Translations under genes and position numbers: made by a program
Shown here: positions 44,911 to 54,351 of the stretch, one piece after another
Layout: each line of letters opens with the position of its first letter
Numbering within the stretch: position 1 is the first letter of the stretch
DNA from: Euhalothece natronophila Z-M001
GTDB taxonomy: Bacteria > Cyanobacteriota > Cyanobacteriia > Cyanobacteriales > Rubidibacteraceae
Reading direction: 5' to 3'
Assembly (NCBI RefSeq): GCF_007904085.1
Contig: NZ_CP042326.1
Coordinates: 1,054,001 to 1,118,000, forward strand
Length of the DNA stretch: 64,000 bases
Notes under the pieces: generated by a model
Databases searched by the model: none
Told to the model about the DNA's origin: nothing
What the model saw: the letters and a program-made list of their open reading frames with translations, nothing else

Positions 44911-47385
44911 TTAACTTCTCTTTAATAAGACCCCTTGGGAATCTTTTAATTCAAAATAGGCAAGATTATCAATTTTTAAGCCTGGGGAAGTCATAGCAAT
45001 TTTCCAATGAGTTAAGTCTAGTTGTAACCAATCGCCTAAAGTAGCGGTAATAGGTTCACCTCCCATGTGGCTTACCATTGCAATCTGTTCCTCTGGAGAA
45101 TGGGGATTACTTCGCACTCCATAGAAAACAGTATGAGTTTCTTCACTGACTTTATTAAAGCGATCGCTGCCTGGAATTAAATTTTCACTTAACCAAGGAT
45201 GCTGTTTTCGGAACTGCCGTAAGTTAAGATTAAAAGCTGTTTTCTCAGGGTTTAATGTTTCTTGATAATGAGCAACATTACAGATTTCATAACAATCTTC
45301 CATAAACTTTAAGGCAAATTCCTTTAACTTCGGAATATCAATTTCACGAAGAAACTGCATCATTTCTGGACGATTAAGACGCATTAATAGGGGAAACTCA
45401 CAGCGATCAGTGTCTTCTCCAAGGCAAGAATGATAGGCTTCAATAACAGCATTAAGATCATAATCTCGTTCGATCATTGTAGTTTGCAAAGCCTTCCCAA
45501 ATTCTCGCAGTTGTTCTAAGGTTTCAAACCCCAAGGATTTTAAGCGAGGAAAAGAGGTATCCTTATTGTAAATTTCTTCCGTAATTTGCCAATCTAAAAA
45601 GCCCACTTCTTCTGAGACTACCTTTACCCCATAGCGTTCATCGGTATTGCGGAAAAACATCCAGGGGGCGTGCATTAGGGAGTTAATAAAGTCCATCGGA
45701 AGCCCCGGACTAAAGCCATAAACCCATAGATTCGTGGCAGGATTATCATAGGCATTCCCTAAAACTTCTGGTAATGTTTTACCTAAGTTCCAATTAATGG
45801 CTTCATGGGGATCAATTTGATTACCACGGCGCACGGTATCATGGTTAGCACAGCCTGTAATCCAGCGATCGCCTTCAAACATGACCTCTGTAACCCGTCG
45901 CCATTTCCGTTCCCAAAAGCCTGCTAGAGTAGGAGTATTATGGGCAAAAATTAGTGGCCCCCATTGATAAGATTCGGGTTTGAGGGCAATTAAATCCCGA
46001 TAAGTAGAAATTTCTTCCCATCCCTCTGCTGGCCAAGGGCGACCATCTTCAAAAATGGTAAACATTAACCGCTTATTCTCACCAATTTCCTGGACAACAT
46101 CACTCATGGCAAGGAGATAGGCATCATCTTGTTCTACTCTTCCTGATAAGGGATTAAAGAAGCGAAAATCTTGTCCACCATCAACCCGAATACCATCTGC
46201 ACCTGTATTGAGTTTCCGCCGTTGCATTTCGAGGAAAATTGCTCGAACCGCTGGCAACTGGTGGTTCAAGTCTTGCCCATACATATTGGGCCCTTTGAGG
46301 AATTGGCGGTTAATGAGATATTCCGCTTGATTATCGGCATGACCATACACTAAATCATAGATAATTTGAATGGGGCCAGTGGCAAAGTTATGAAGGGTGG
46401 CAATAAAATCGATCACCTCATGGGGGCGTAAGCTACCTAAAATGGCTGGGTTGGTGGCACTTGACCCTAAAATTGGGACATCATACCCCCAATCTTGAGT
46501 GGTAGGCTTTTTCAGTTCAATTTCTACTTCATCACTGAGAGGAAGATGGGCGGAGTCTGGGGGTTCTGTTTCTGTATCTTCAAAGTTAAAAAATTCACTA
46601 ATGGGGCTATAATCGTCTCGATATTCAATGGTGGGTTCAATGGGAAGCAGTTGCACTGCATCATAGCCTATATAATTTTCCTCAGCAGGGGTTAGTTCTT
46701 GCCCTTGGGCTAATTTGTCGGAAATGTTTTGATAAACACGGGTTAAACCAGCAAATGTTCCTTCTTCAGAGGCAGTTCCGATGTGTAGTTGTAGGATATT
46801 ATTCGGTGCAGGAACTCGGGGAATATTGCCGTCTTCATCGGTTTTGGCAGTTTCTTGGAAATAGGGTAAGTCAGGACGTTCTTTTTGTAGCTGATTGATG
46901 TCATAGACTTCTGCCGGTCCAAAAACGCCATAGGGCAGGGAGTAAGCCACAACATCGCGATCGATTTGCAATTCTTCTCGCGGATCAACGTAGCGTAGCC
47001 AGTAGAGACTGCCCAGTTGCTGACGATTGCCTGGACGGATTCCAGCATAGACTCCCCAGAAGTATTCTCCTTGTTGATGCAGGGGAACGCGATCGCGCTT
47101 AAATTTAACAGTTTGATGTTTGGCTTGAAAATCTACCTCTGTTATTGGGGTAAAAACTTCTAAATAAATGGCACGGGGGCGCATGACTTCCCCCGTTAGT
47201 TCGGGAGTCCAGAAACCAATTTCCGTTAAGCCATCTTCCCGATAATGTGCGCCAAGACGACGGGCTAAGGCTTCCCCTTTTTCTAAATAACTGAGATCAC
47301 TATGATCAATTTCTGTTGCCCAATTGAGAAGTTCTTGGGTGGGTTCTTCTAGAAGTTGAATTGTTGGTTTTGCTTGTACAACCAC
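44911..47385 (-). CDS. gghA: Glucosylglycerol hydrolase-like GH13 enzyme
   Basis: This 824-residue protein matches in length and style the cyanobacterial GghA (Slr1670) that degrades the osmolyte glucosylglycerol when salinity drops. The GH13 catalytic regions are intact: GADGIRVDGGQDFR with the nucleophile Asp, FTIFEDGRPW with the acid Glu and CANHDTVRRG with the transition-state Asp. No signal peptide is seen, so it is cytosolic. Substrate assignment rests on overall resemblance, so other glycosyl compounds are possible. Confidence 0.82.
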   Translation of the reverse strand: MVVQAKPTIQLLEEPTQELLNWATEIDHSDLSYLEKGEALARRLGAHYREDGLTEIGFWTPELTGEVMRPRAIYLEVFTPITEVDFQAKHQTVKFKRDRVPLHQQGEYFWGVYAGIRPGNRQQLGSLYWLRYVDPREELQIDRDVVAYSLPYGVFGPAEVYDINQLQKERPDLPYFQETAKTDEDGNIPRVPAPNNILQLHIGTASEEGTFAGLTRVYQNISDKLAQGQELTPAEENYIGYDAVQLLPIEPTIEYRDDYSPISEFFNFEDTETEPPDSAHLPLSDEVEIELKKPTTQDWGYDVPILGSSATNPAILGSLRPHEVIDFIATLHNFATGPIQIIYDLVYGHADNQAEYLINRQFLKGPNMYGQDLNHQLPAVRAIFLEMQRRKLNTGADGIRVDGGQDFRFFNPLSGRVEQDDAYLLAMSDVVQEIGENKRLMFTIFEDGRPWPAEGWEEISTYRDLIALKPESYQWGPLIFAHNTPTLAGFWERKWRRVTEVMFEGDRWITGCANHDTVRRGNQIDPHEAINWNLGKTLPEVLGNAYDNPATNLWVYGFSPGLPMDFINSLMHAPWMFFRNTDERYGVKVVSEEVGFLDWQITEEIYNKDTSFPRLKSLGFETLEQLREFGKALQTTMIERDYDLNAVIEAYHSCLGEDTDRCEFPLLMRLNRPEMMQFLREIDIPKLKEFALKFMEDCYEICNVAHYQETLNPEKTAFNLNLRQFRKQHPWLSENLIPGSDRFNKVSEETHTVFYGVRSNPHSPEEQIAMVSHMGGEPITATLGDWLQLDLTHWKIAMTSPGLKIDNLAYFELKDSQGVLLKRS

Positions 47386-47505
47386 GTTTTACCGACTCTC
47401 TACAGCGCGATCGCTCTTAGTTTAACGTATGATTTCCCATTTTTAAAAAATTTGTCTGTGATACTCTAGATGAGCTAGGGCTTCTAAAGGGCAGGGCAAG
47501 TTGTA

Positions 47506-48702
47506 ATGAGTGAAAATAATCCGCAATTAGTGCAAATAATTCAAGATCGAATTCATAATTCTTCTGGGCAGAAAATTACGTTTGCCGAGTATATGGATTT
47601 AGTTTTATATCATCCTCAACAGGGCTATTATAATGCTCACGATATTAATATTGGCAAAAGTGGGGACTTTTTTACTTCTTCTTCTTTGGGAAGTGATTTT
47701 GGGGAATTATTAGCCCAGCAATTTGTAGAAATGTGGGAAGTTTTAGGGAAGCCCGTCTCATTTGATTTAGTAGAAATGGGGGCTGGTAAGGGAGAACTCG
47801 CTAATGATATTTTAAATTATTTATCGCAACATTATCCTAAATTTTTAAACGTTATTCATTACCATATTATTGAACAATCACCTAGTTTAATTGAGCAACA
47901 AGAGGCAAAGCTAAAAAGCTGGCAAGAAAAGGAAGTTAATATCAGTTGGGATGATTGGGAAAATATCCCTGAAGCCTCTTTAACAGGCTGTATATTTTCT
48001 AATGAGTTAGTCGATGCTTTTCCCGTTCATCGGGTGCAAATTAAAGAAGGAAAACTAAAAGAAATTTATGTTACTATTTCTTCAGAGCAAGACTCGTCTT
48101 TCTTTCAGGAAGTGCTTGATGATATCTCTACAGATGAATTAAGCGATTATTTTTCTAAAATTGGAGTTAATTTCCCCTCTTCTCGTTATGAAGATGGATA
48201 TCAAACAGAAGTCAATTTAGAGATCATTCCTTGGTTAAACCAAGTATCACGCTGTCTCAAAAAAGGTTATCTTTTGACCATTGACTATGGTTATTTTGCG
48301 GAAAAATACTATGATCTTCAGCGCAGTTCTGGAACATTACAGTGTTATTATCAACATCAGCGTCATAATAATCCTTATTATTATATTGGCAACCAAGATA
48401 TTACCACTCATGTAGATTTTACCGCCCTACAAACTTATGGGAAACAAGTTAACTTAAAACCCCTAAATTTCACACGACAGGCTCTATTTTTAATGGCTTT
48501 AGGATTAGGAAATCGCCTTAACCAGTTATCCCAAGGTCATTTTAATGCTATGCAAATTTTACAACGTCGAGATTCCCTTCATCAACTGATTGATCCCATG
48601 GGGTTAGGGGGATTTGGGGTTTTATTACAAGGAAAGGCACTGACAGAGGGAGAGATAGAGCAAACACTGCAAGGATTTCAAGAAACCCCTTTCCCCAGTT
48701 AA
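47506..48702 (+). CDS. MidA/NDUFAF7-family SAM-dependent methyltransferase
   Basis: The protein has 398 residues and belongs to COG1565. The N-terminus ITFAEYMDLVLYHPQQGYYN and the SAM site VEMGAGKGELANDIL are diagnostic, as are SNELVDAFPVHRV and LLTIDYGYFAEKYY. The mitochondrial relative dimethylates an arginine of complex I; in cyanobacteria the target is unproven, though NDH-1 is a natural guess. It lies 90 bp before the YrdC-like gene. Confidence 0.9.
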   Translation: MSENNPQLVQIIQDRIHNSSGQKITFAEYMDLVLYHPQQGYYNAHDINIGKSGDFFTSSSLGSDFGELLAQQFVEMWEVLGKPVSFDLVEMGAGKGELANDILNYLSQHYPKFLNVIHYHIIEQSPSLIEQQEAKLKSWQEKEVNISWDDWENIPEASLTGCIFSNELVDAFPVHRVQIKEGKLKEIYVTISSEQDSSFFQEVLDDISTDELSDYFSKIGVNFPSSRYEDGYQTEVNLEIIPWLNQVSRCLKKGYLLTIDYGYFAEKYYDLQRSSGTLQCYYQHQRHNNPYYYIGNQDITTHVDFTALQTYGKQVNLKPLNFTRQALFLMALGLGNRLNQLSQGHFNAMQILQRRDSLHQLIDPMGLGGFGVLLQGKALTEGEIEQTLQGFQETPFPS

Positions 48703-48792
48703 TCCCATTACTAAATTACTTTAATGCGTTAATTGCATCATAAAAGATTGGCATCTAGTATATTGTTATACAGTTGCAATAATAATGATTCT

Positions 48793-49434
48793 ATGCCAAA
48801 AACAACTGTTGTTCAAAAAAGTGCCAATATTGTTTCTGAAATCATTGAACGTCTCAACGCAGGTGATCCAATTATTCTTCATACGGATACCACGTATGCC
48901 TTAATTGCCAATGCTTATAATGAAGAGGCAATTCACTATATTTTTGATATTAAAAAAGGAACAACTCCTCAACCAATGGCGTTGTTTACTCGGGACGATC
49001 ATGCCCCAGAGTTTTTTAAGGTTGATCATTATTTTAAGCAGTTTTTATCTCATTTCCCCTATCCTGTAACATTAATTGTTAAGCCCAATGAAAATGTACC
49101 AGCAGCGGTTAGTAATGGGTTTAAAAATATTTTTGCGGTTTGTCCTGATCAATTTGTTTATGATCTAATTGGGGAAGCCCCTTTTCCTATTGCCGCTACA
49201 GCAGCGAGTTTTTTCGGTGGCACTCGCGCAACAACAGTGGAGTTAGCGTTAAGATTTTTTGATGGCAAAATTCCTTATGCTGTAGATGGAGGAACAACCA
49301 AACATAAAGGCAGTGGAACATTAATTGATTTAACTGTTGCCCGTCCAGCCATGCTAACTTATGGAGCGGTTTCCTATCATGATGTAATCAAACTTATTCC
49401 TGATTTAGAGTTACCATCTCACATGAGAAAGTAA
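48793..49434 (+). CDS. YrdC/Sua5-domain protein, divergent
   Basis: The protein has 213 residues from ATG 48793. The fold of L-threonylcarbamoyladenylate synthase is recognisable (ILHTDTTYALIANAYNEEAI, YPVTLIVKPNENVP, DGGTTKHKGSGTLIDLT). The usual KxR and Ser-Ala-Asn positions differ: KKGTTPQPMALF and ATAASFFGGTRATT. It may be a specialised paralogue rather than the enzyme making t6A. A TTG at 48733 is a less likely start. Confidence 0.75.
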   Translation: MPKTTVVQKSANIVSEIIERLNAGDPIILHTDTTYALIANAYNEEAIHYIFDIKKGTTPQPMALFTRDDHAPEFFKVDHYFKQFLSHFPYPVTLIVKPNENVPAAVSNGFKNIFAVCPDQFVYDLIGEAPFPIAATAASFFGGTRATTVELALRFFDGKIPYAVDGGTTKHKGSGTLIDLTVARPAMLTYGAVSYHDVIKLIPDLELPSHMRK

Positions 49435-49452
49435 TATTGTCTTTTGTCCTTC

Positions 49453-49498
49453 GTCCTTTGTAAATAAATAACGAATAACAACTTATTTGAGAAAGTAA
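49453..49498 (+). repeat. Imperfect 46-bp direct repeat, copy A
   Basis: It matches 49784-49829 at 40 of 46 positions. Copy B includes the last codons of the aminotransferase gene and the bases after it, while copy A is an orphan. A small ORF lies between them. Confidence 0.75.
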
Positions 49499-49522
49499 AG
49501 GGCGCATTTGAGGCTTTTTTCA

Positions 49523-49669
49523 TCACTCAAACGCTAGTCTATAAAACTGATCTTCGCTATAAAGAGCTACCTGAGTTTTTTCAGAGATAATTGCCATCTG
49601 GATTAAAGTATAAATGACAAAAATCAGAAATAAAAAAGAAATACCAATGACAATACTAAGTAATACCAT
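49523..49669 (-). CDS. Small single-helix membrane protein, 48 residues
   Basis: ATG at 49669 is preceded by CAGGAG 9 nt upstream. The product begins MVLLSIVIGISFLFLIFVIY, a strong membrane helix, followed by LIQMAIISEK and a polar tail ending QFYRLAFE. The ribosome site and clean topology support a real gene. I do not recognise it. It sits between two imperfect direct repeats. Confidence 0.55.
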   Translation of the reverse strand: MVLLSIVIGISFLFLIFVIYTLIQMAIISEKTQVALYSEDQFYRLAFE

Positions 49670-49783
49670 TTCTCTAAACTCCTGAGAGAGGTTGAGTTAT
49701 TTATTATTACTATAGTTAACGATCCCTAACAGAAGTTTAAATATGGTTTAAGCAATGGTTAAACTTTTTCCAAAACCAATTTT

Positions 49784-49829
49784 GTCCTTTGTAAACAAAT
49801 AACCAATAATAATTTACTTGAGAAAGTTA
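49784..49829 (+). repeat. Imperfect 46-bp direct repeat, copy B
   Basis: This is the partner of 49453-49498. It overlaps the 3' end and stop codon of the aminotransferase gene. Confidence 0.75.
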
Positions 49830-50983
49830 CCGATTTTCTGAGCAGCTTCTTCAAGTTTAGCAGCATCACGGACTAAAGCGATACGAACATAGCCTTCTCC
49901 AGACTTGCCAAACCCAGAACCCGGTGCAAGGGCAACTCCCGTTGCTTCGACTAATTGGGTGCAGAAATCCATAGAATTGCCTTGCCAAGCCTCAGGAATT
50001 TTTGACCAGAGATATAGAGTCGCATTGGGGGTAGGAACGTCCCAACCAATGTTTCTGAGAGCTTTAACAAGAATATCACGGCGATGTTCAAAAGTATCAA
50101 CCGTTTTTTGAATACTACTTTGATCTCCCTCTAACGCCGCGATCGCGCCCTTAAGAATTCCCCGATACTGATTAAAATCAATAACAGACTTCACCTGTCG
50201 TAGGGCTAAAATTAAATCAGCATTTCCCACTGCAAAGGCAATACGAAAGCCTCCCATATTATAGGATTTAGAAAAGGTAAAAAACTCAATAGAAATGTCC
50301 TTATTCCGATCAGCTTGTAAAACCGAAGGGGCTGGCGGTGAACCTGAAAACACCATATCGCCATAGGGAAAATCATGTACGAGCGCGATCGCGTTTTCCT
50401 GACAAAACTGCACCGCCTCCTCAAAGAAAGACAATGGCGCTAAAGCAGTAGTGGGGTTATGAGGATAACTTAGCACCATCATCTGGGCTTTTTCTCGCAC
50501 CTCAGCAGGAATATCAGCAAACACAGGCAGAAAATTATTTTCCGCCAACGTTGGTAGCCAATAAATCTCCCCACCTGCCAAATGAATGCCCCCAGAATGG
50601 GAGGGATAACTGGGATCTTGTAATAGCGCGATCTCCCCAGGATCCATTAACGCTAGAGGAAGATGCGCCGTTCCCTCCTGACAACCAATTAGGGTTAACA
50701 CCTCCGTTTCTGGGTCAATCCTAACCCCATATTTACGCTCAAACCACCTTGCCACTGCCTGACGAAAGGGTTGGGTACTATGAAAAAGGGCATAACCATG
50801 AGTATTGGGATCATCAAGAGACGCTTTAATTGCCTCTAAGACATGATCCGCTGCTGGTAAATCCGACGATCCGAGGGAGAGATCAATCACTTCTTTTCCT
50901 GCCGCTTTTGCCCTTGCTTTTGCCGCATCCATATCAGCAAAGACATTGCGGCGTAGAGGTTGGAGACGTTGAGCAAATTTCAT
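49814..50983 (-). CDS. Class I/II PLP aminotransferase, LL-diaminopimelate aminotransferase-like
   Basis: The protein has 389 residues. The PLP lysine lies in FFTFSKSYNMGGFR. Other family segments are VLSYPHNPTTALAPL, HDFPYGDMVF and LAPGSGFGKSGEGYVRIALV. It resembles the cyanobacterial aminotransferases annotated as aspartate or LL-diaminopimelate aminotransferases. The true amino-acid partner is not decided by sequence. Confidence 0.88.
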   Translation of the reverse strand: MKFAQRLQPLRRNVFADMDAAKARAKAAGKEVIDLSLGSSDLPAADHVLEAIKASLDDPNTHGYALFHSTQPFRQAVARWFERKYGVRIDPETEVLTLIGCQEGTAHLPLALMDPGEIALLQDPSYPSHSGGIHLAGGEIYWLPTLAENNFLPVFADIPAEVREKAQMMVLSYPHNPTTALAPLSFFEEAVQFCQENAIALVHDFPYGDMVFSGSPPAPSVLQADRNKDISIEFFTFSKSYNMGGFRIAFAVGNADLILALRQVKSVIDFNQYRGILKGAIAALEGDQSSIQKTVDTFEHRRDILVKALRNIGWDVPTPNATLYLWSKIPEAWQGNSMDFCTQLVEATGVALAPGSGFGKSGEGYVRIALVRDAAKLEEAAQKIGNFLK

Positions 50984-50994
50984 GATTGGTTATT

Positions 50995-51022
50995 GGTCAT
51001 TAGTCATTAGTCATTGGTCACT
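50995..51022 (+). repeat. Short tandem repeat, GTCATTA type
   Basis: GTCATTAGTCATTAGTCATTGG followed by CAACAAAGGACAAAC. The same heptamer family occurs at 29244, and fragments of it near 29660, 49440 and 49780. Confidence 0.8.
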
Positions 51023-51073
51023 GCTGTACAAACAACAAAGGACAAACCACAAATTTCGTAACTCAAGCCCTAG

Positions 51074-51400
51074 TTAAGACAGAAATTGCTCAATATTTGC
51101 CTTTAACTTATCCTTAGTGATTGCGCCTTCATGAGACCATTGCACCTGATCATTTTGAATTAATCTTAATGCTGGCACACCTTCTACTTGATAGGTTTTT
51201 ACCGCTTCGGGATTAGGATCAACCTCCATTTTTAATACTTTGACTTGATCCGCACATTCGTCCGCCACTGCCTCCACAGCAGGAGACACTAAGCGACACG
51301 GGCCACACCAAGAAGCCCAAAAATATAGCAACACAGGTTGATTTGCCTGAGAAATTTCTTGAGTTACTTCCGAGTCTGTGGTAGTCGTTAAATTGCTCAT
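51074..51400 (-). CDS. Thioredoxin-fold protein
   Basis: The protein has 108 residues with an intact WCGPC active site in FWASWCGPCRLVSP, and the cis-Pro segment VEGVPALRLIQ. It lacks a signal peptide. Cyanobacterial m-, x- and y-type assignment is not clear. It is probably a general disulfide reductase. It stands alone between vipp1 and the aminotransferase gene, all on the minus strand with separate spacing. Confidence 0.92.
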   Translation of the reverse strand: MSNLTTTTDSEVTQEISQANQPVLLYFWASWCGPCRLVSPAVEAVADECADQVKVLKMEVDPNPEAVKTYQVEGVPALRLIQNDQVQWSHEGAITKDKLKANIEQFLS

Positions 51401-51510
51401 AAAATCGTTTTTTACATCACGTCGCCAATAAAAATATTAAAGGATAGAGGGGACTAAGAAACGACAATTTCCCCCCTTTTAATCACATCCTAAGGCAAAA
51501 TCTTGGGCGT

Positions 51511-52323
51511 TTAACCATCTAATTGTTTCCGTAACGCCTCTAACTCCGCATCCATTTCACTATCACTGGCAGCGTCTTGATTGGCAGTCTGACTTTCCGT
51601 GGAGGCTTCACTGGTACTAGGTTGTTCACTTTCTGGTAACGCCTGTTGATTTTGAGAGGAACCCGAAAGTTGTGCTTTCATTGCCGCTAATTCATCATCA
51701 ACATCACTTCCTGACTCAAGTTGAGCAAACTGATCCTCAATACCACCGCCTTCACCAGCTAATTCAGCAGCAGCTTGTCCAGTGGCTTCCATTTCCGTGA
51801 CTTTTTCTTCCATGCGCTCAAAGGCACTCATGGCATTGCTATTACTGAGATTGCCAACCTGTTCTTGTAATTGCTGATTGGCTTTGGCGGCTTTCATCCT
51901 TGCGCCAAGCATTTCTTTCTTAGTCTTCGCTTCAGAAATTTTACTTTCTAGGGCAATTAAAGACTTTTTGAGCGTATCAACTTGGCTTTTTTGTTGATCA
52001 ACTTGGGGTTTGAGAGCTGCGGCGGCATCGGCTGCGGATTTTTTCCGTTGTAAAGCCTGACGAGCCAGATCTTCATCCCCTTTACTTAGAGCCAATTGAG
52101 CCCGTTGTTGCCATTTATTGGCTTCTGATTCTTGCTCTTCGTATTGTTTACGACTTCTTTTTTCGGCGGCGATCGCCTTAGCAACAGCTTGGCGTAACTG
52201 CACCAAGTCCTCATTCATATCAATGATTGCTTGCTCCAGCATTTTTTCGGGGTCTTCTGCTTTACTAACGAGATCATTGATATTAGAGCGTACAACCCGA
52301 CCGATGCGATCAAATAGTCCCAT
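51511..52323 (-). CDS. vipp1: Vipp1/IM30 membrane-remodelling ESCRT-III-like protein
   Basis: The protein has 270 residues. The PspA/IM30 helical core starts GLFDRIGRVVRSNINDLVSK and runs to about residue 215, with AEDPEKMLEQAIIDMNEDL. A Ser/Gln/Glu-rich linker leads to a short C-terminal helix (MDAELEALRKQLDG). That tail separates Vipp1 from bacterial PspA. It is required for thylakoid biogenesis and membrane repair in cyanobacteria. Confidence 0.95.
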   Translation of the reverse strand: MGLFDRIGRVVRSNINDLVSKAEDPEKMLEQAIIDMNEDLVQLRQAVAKAIAAEKRSRKQYEEQESEANKWQQRAQLALSKGDEDLARQALQRKKSAADAAAALKPQVDQQKSQVDTLKKSLIALESKISEAKTKKEMLGARMKAAKANQQLQEQVGNLSNSNAMSAFERMEEKVTEMEATGQAAAELAGEGGGIEDQFAQLESGSDVDDELAAMKAQLSGSSQNQQALPESEQPSTSEASTESQTANQDAASDSEMDAELEALRKQLDG

Positions 52324-52560
52324 AATTTAAATTGTCCTTTGGCAATTTACAACTGATTTACAGATTAATAGTAGTCCGGAGAATAAAATTTTATGCCTGT
52401 TCTTACAACCAATGATAAGATGTTGAGGCAATTCTTACTATTACAATCTGTTATTCTTACTTTATCTATGGTAAGACACTCACGCTCAATTCAGGGAAGT
52501 GAGAACCCCCAAAACTTTAAATGATTTCTCATTCAATTAAGAAAACAGTTTAGGAAACTT

Positions 52561-54339
52561 ATGGAACTTTTTGACTGGCTAATTGTACTCGGTTATCTCA
52601 TTTTTGCTTTGCTTGTGGGTTTGGCAGTTTCTAAACGTGGTTCTAGCAGTTTACTAGACTTTTTTGTGTCTGGGCGTTCTCTTCCGTGGTGGCTAGCTGG
52701 AACTAGTATGGCAGCGACTACCTTTTCCATTGATACGCCCCTTTATATTGCTGGTGTTGTCGGAACAAGAGGCATTGCTGGCAATTGGGAATGGTGGAAT
52801 TTTGGCATTGCTCACTTAATTTTGATTTACATTTTTGCCCGTTTGTGGCGAAGATCAGAAATTGTGACGGATGCCGAGTTAACAGAGTTGCGATATGGGG
52901 GACGTATGGCAGCTGTTTTACGGGGGACTAAGGCTTTTTTATTTGCGGTTCCCATTAATTGTATTGCTATTGGTTATGCCATGTTAGCCATGGTAAAGGT
53001 GATTGATGCTTTAGAGTTATGGCAAAGTTTAGGCTTTGAACCGGGGGATAATTTAAAGTTAGTCAGTGTAATTGGGGTGAGTATTTTTGTTCTCCTTTAT
53101 TCAGGCTTATCAGGGTTATGGGGGGTTGTTGCTACTGACTTTTTTCAGTTTTTCTTAGGCTTATTTGGGGCAATTGTCGTGGCGGTAGTTGCTGTTAATC
53201 ATGTAGGAGGAATGCACGAATTAGTACCAGCAGTGCAAGAAGCCACTCGTGAAGATATTTTAGTCTTCTTTCCTTTCACGGCTGATTTACGTTGGAGTGA
53301 TACCGCAGGGATTAGTTTAACCACGTTTTCTGCTTATTTATTCGTGCAGTGGTGGTCGTTTCGTCGCAGTGATGGCGGTGGGGAGTTTGTGCAACGGTTA
53401 GCAGCTGCGAAAGATGAGGGAGAAGCAGAAAAGGCAGTTTGGTTTTTTAATATTCTCCATTATCTTATTCGTACTTGGCCCTGGGTGGTAGTGGCGTTAG
53501 TTGCCATGGTGGTTTATCCCGATTTAGATGATCCAGAGTTAGGGTATCCGCGATTAATGTTAGATTTTCTTCCCACTGGAATGTTGGGGTTAGTGGTGGC
53601 TTCTCTGGTGGCGGCATTTATGAGTACCGTTTCTACCTCGATTAATTGGGGGGCTTCTTATCTGACTAATGACTTATATCAGCGTTTTATGCGCCCTAAT
53701 GCCACGCAAGCAGAATTAGTGTTAATGGGACGGGTGGCTTCTGTGATTGTAACCGTATTAGGCGCGATCGCAGCCTTTTTTGCGGATGATGTAGCAACAG
53801 TATTTCGTCTGGTTATTGCCATTGGCACTGGCCCCGGGTTAGTCTTAGTTTTACGCTGGTTTTGGTGGCGAATTAATGCGGCGGCGGAGTTAGCTGCCAT
53901 GGTTGCTGGGTTTATTATTGGCTTAATTACCAGTCTCACTGAAAATGAAATTGTTGAGGATTTTGGAGTCAGATTAATTGTTATCTCGGTTTTAACAGCA
54001 ATTATTTGGATAACTGCGATGTTAGCCACACCCCCTGAGTCTGATGAAACCCTTGATGAATTTTACCGCCGCGTTCGTCCTAGTGGTTGGGGATGGCGCA
54101 GACAAGAAGCACGAACAGGCATTCCCCCTGGACAAGATTTACAGAAAGATATCTTAAGAGTCTTAGCGGCAATTTTCTTACTATTTGGGCTAATGTTAGC
54201 CGTGGGCGGCTTCTTATTATTACAACCGCTAACAGGATGGATATCGCTAATTATTGCCGTAATTGGTGGCTTCTGGTTAAGAGCTTTAAATAAGCGTAAA
54301 ATTAAACCAATGCCTCGACCCGGATTAGATGATGATTAG
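52561..54339 (+). CDS. Sodium:solute symporter (SSS family)
   Basis: The protein has 592 residues and a dozen or more membrane helices. It opens with LFDWLIVLGYLIFALLVGL and FFVSGRSLPWWLAGTSMAAT, the conserved helix 1 to 2 region. LVASLVAAFMSTVSTSINWG is the classical sodium-site helix 8 motif. The solute is unknown. It lies 12 bp upstream of the reductase-like gene, suggesting an operon. Confidence 0.93.
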   Translation: MELFDWLIVLGYLIFALLVGLAVSKRGSSSLLDFFVSGRSLPWWLAGTSMAATTFSIDTPLYIAGVVGTRGIAGNWEWWNFGIAHLILIYIFARLWRRSEIVTDAELTELRYGGRMAAVLRGTKAFLFAVPINCIAIGYAMLAMVKVIDALELWQSLGFEPGDNLKLVSVIGVSIFVLLYSGLSGLWGVVATDFFQFFLGLFGAIVVAVVAVNHVGGMHELVPAVQEATREDILVFFPFTADLRWSDTAGISLTTFSAYLFVQWWSFRRSDGGGEFVQRLAAAKDEGEAEKAVWFFNILHYLIRTWPWVVVALVAMVVYPDLDDPELGYPRLMLDFLPTGMLGLVVASLVAAFMSTVSTSINWGASYLTNDLYQRFMRPNATQAELVLMGRVASVIVTVLGAIAAFFADDVATVFRLVIAIGTGPGLVLVLRWFWWRINAAAELAAMVAGFIIGLITSLTENEIVEDFGVRLIVISVLTAIIWITAMLATPPESDETLDEFYRRVRPSGWGWRRQEARTGIPPGQDLQKDILRVLAAIFLLFGLMLAVGGFLLLQPLTGWISLIIAVIGGFWLRALNKRKIKPMPRPGLDDD

Positions 54340-54351
54340 GGAATTGGTAAA

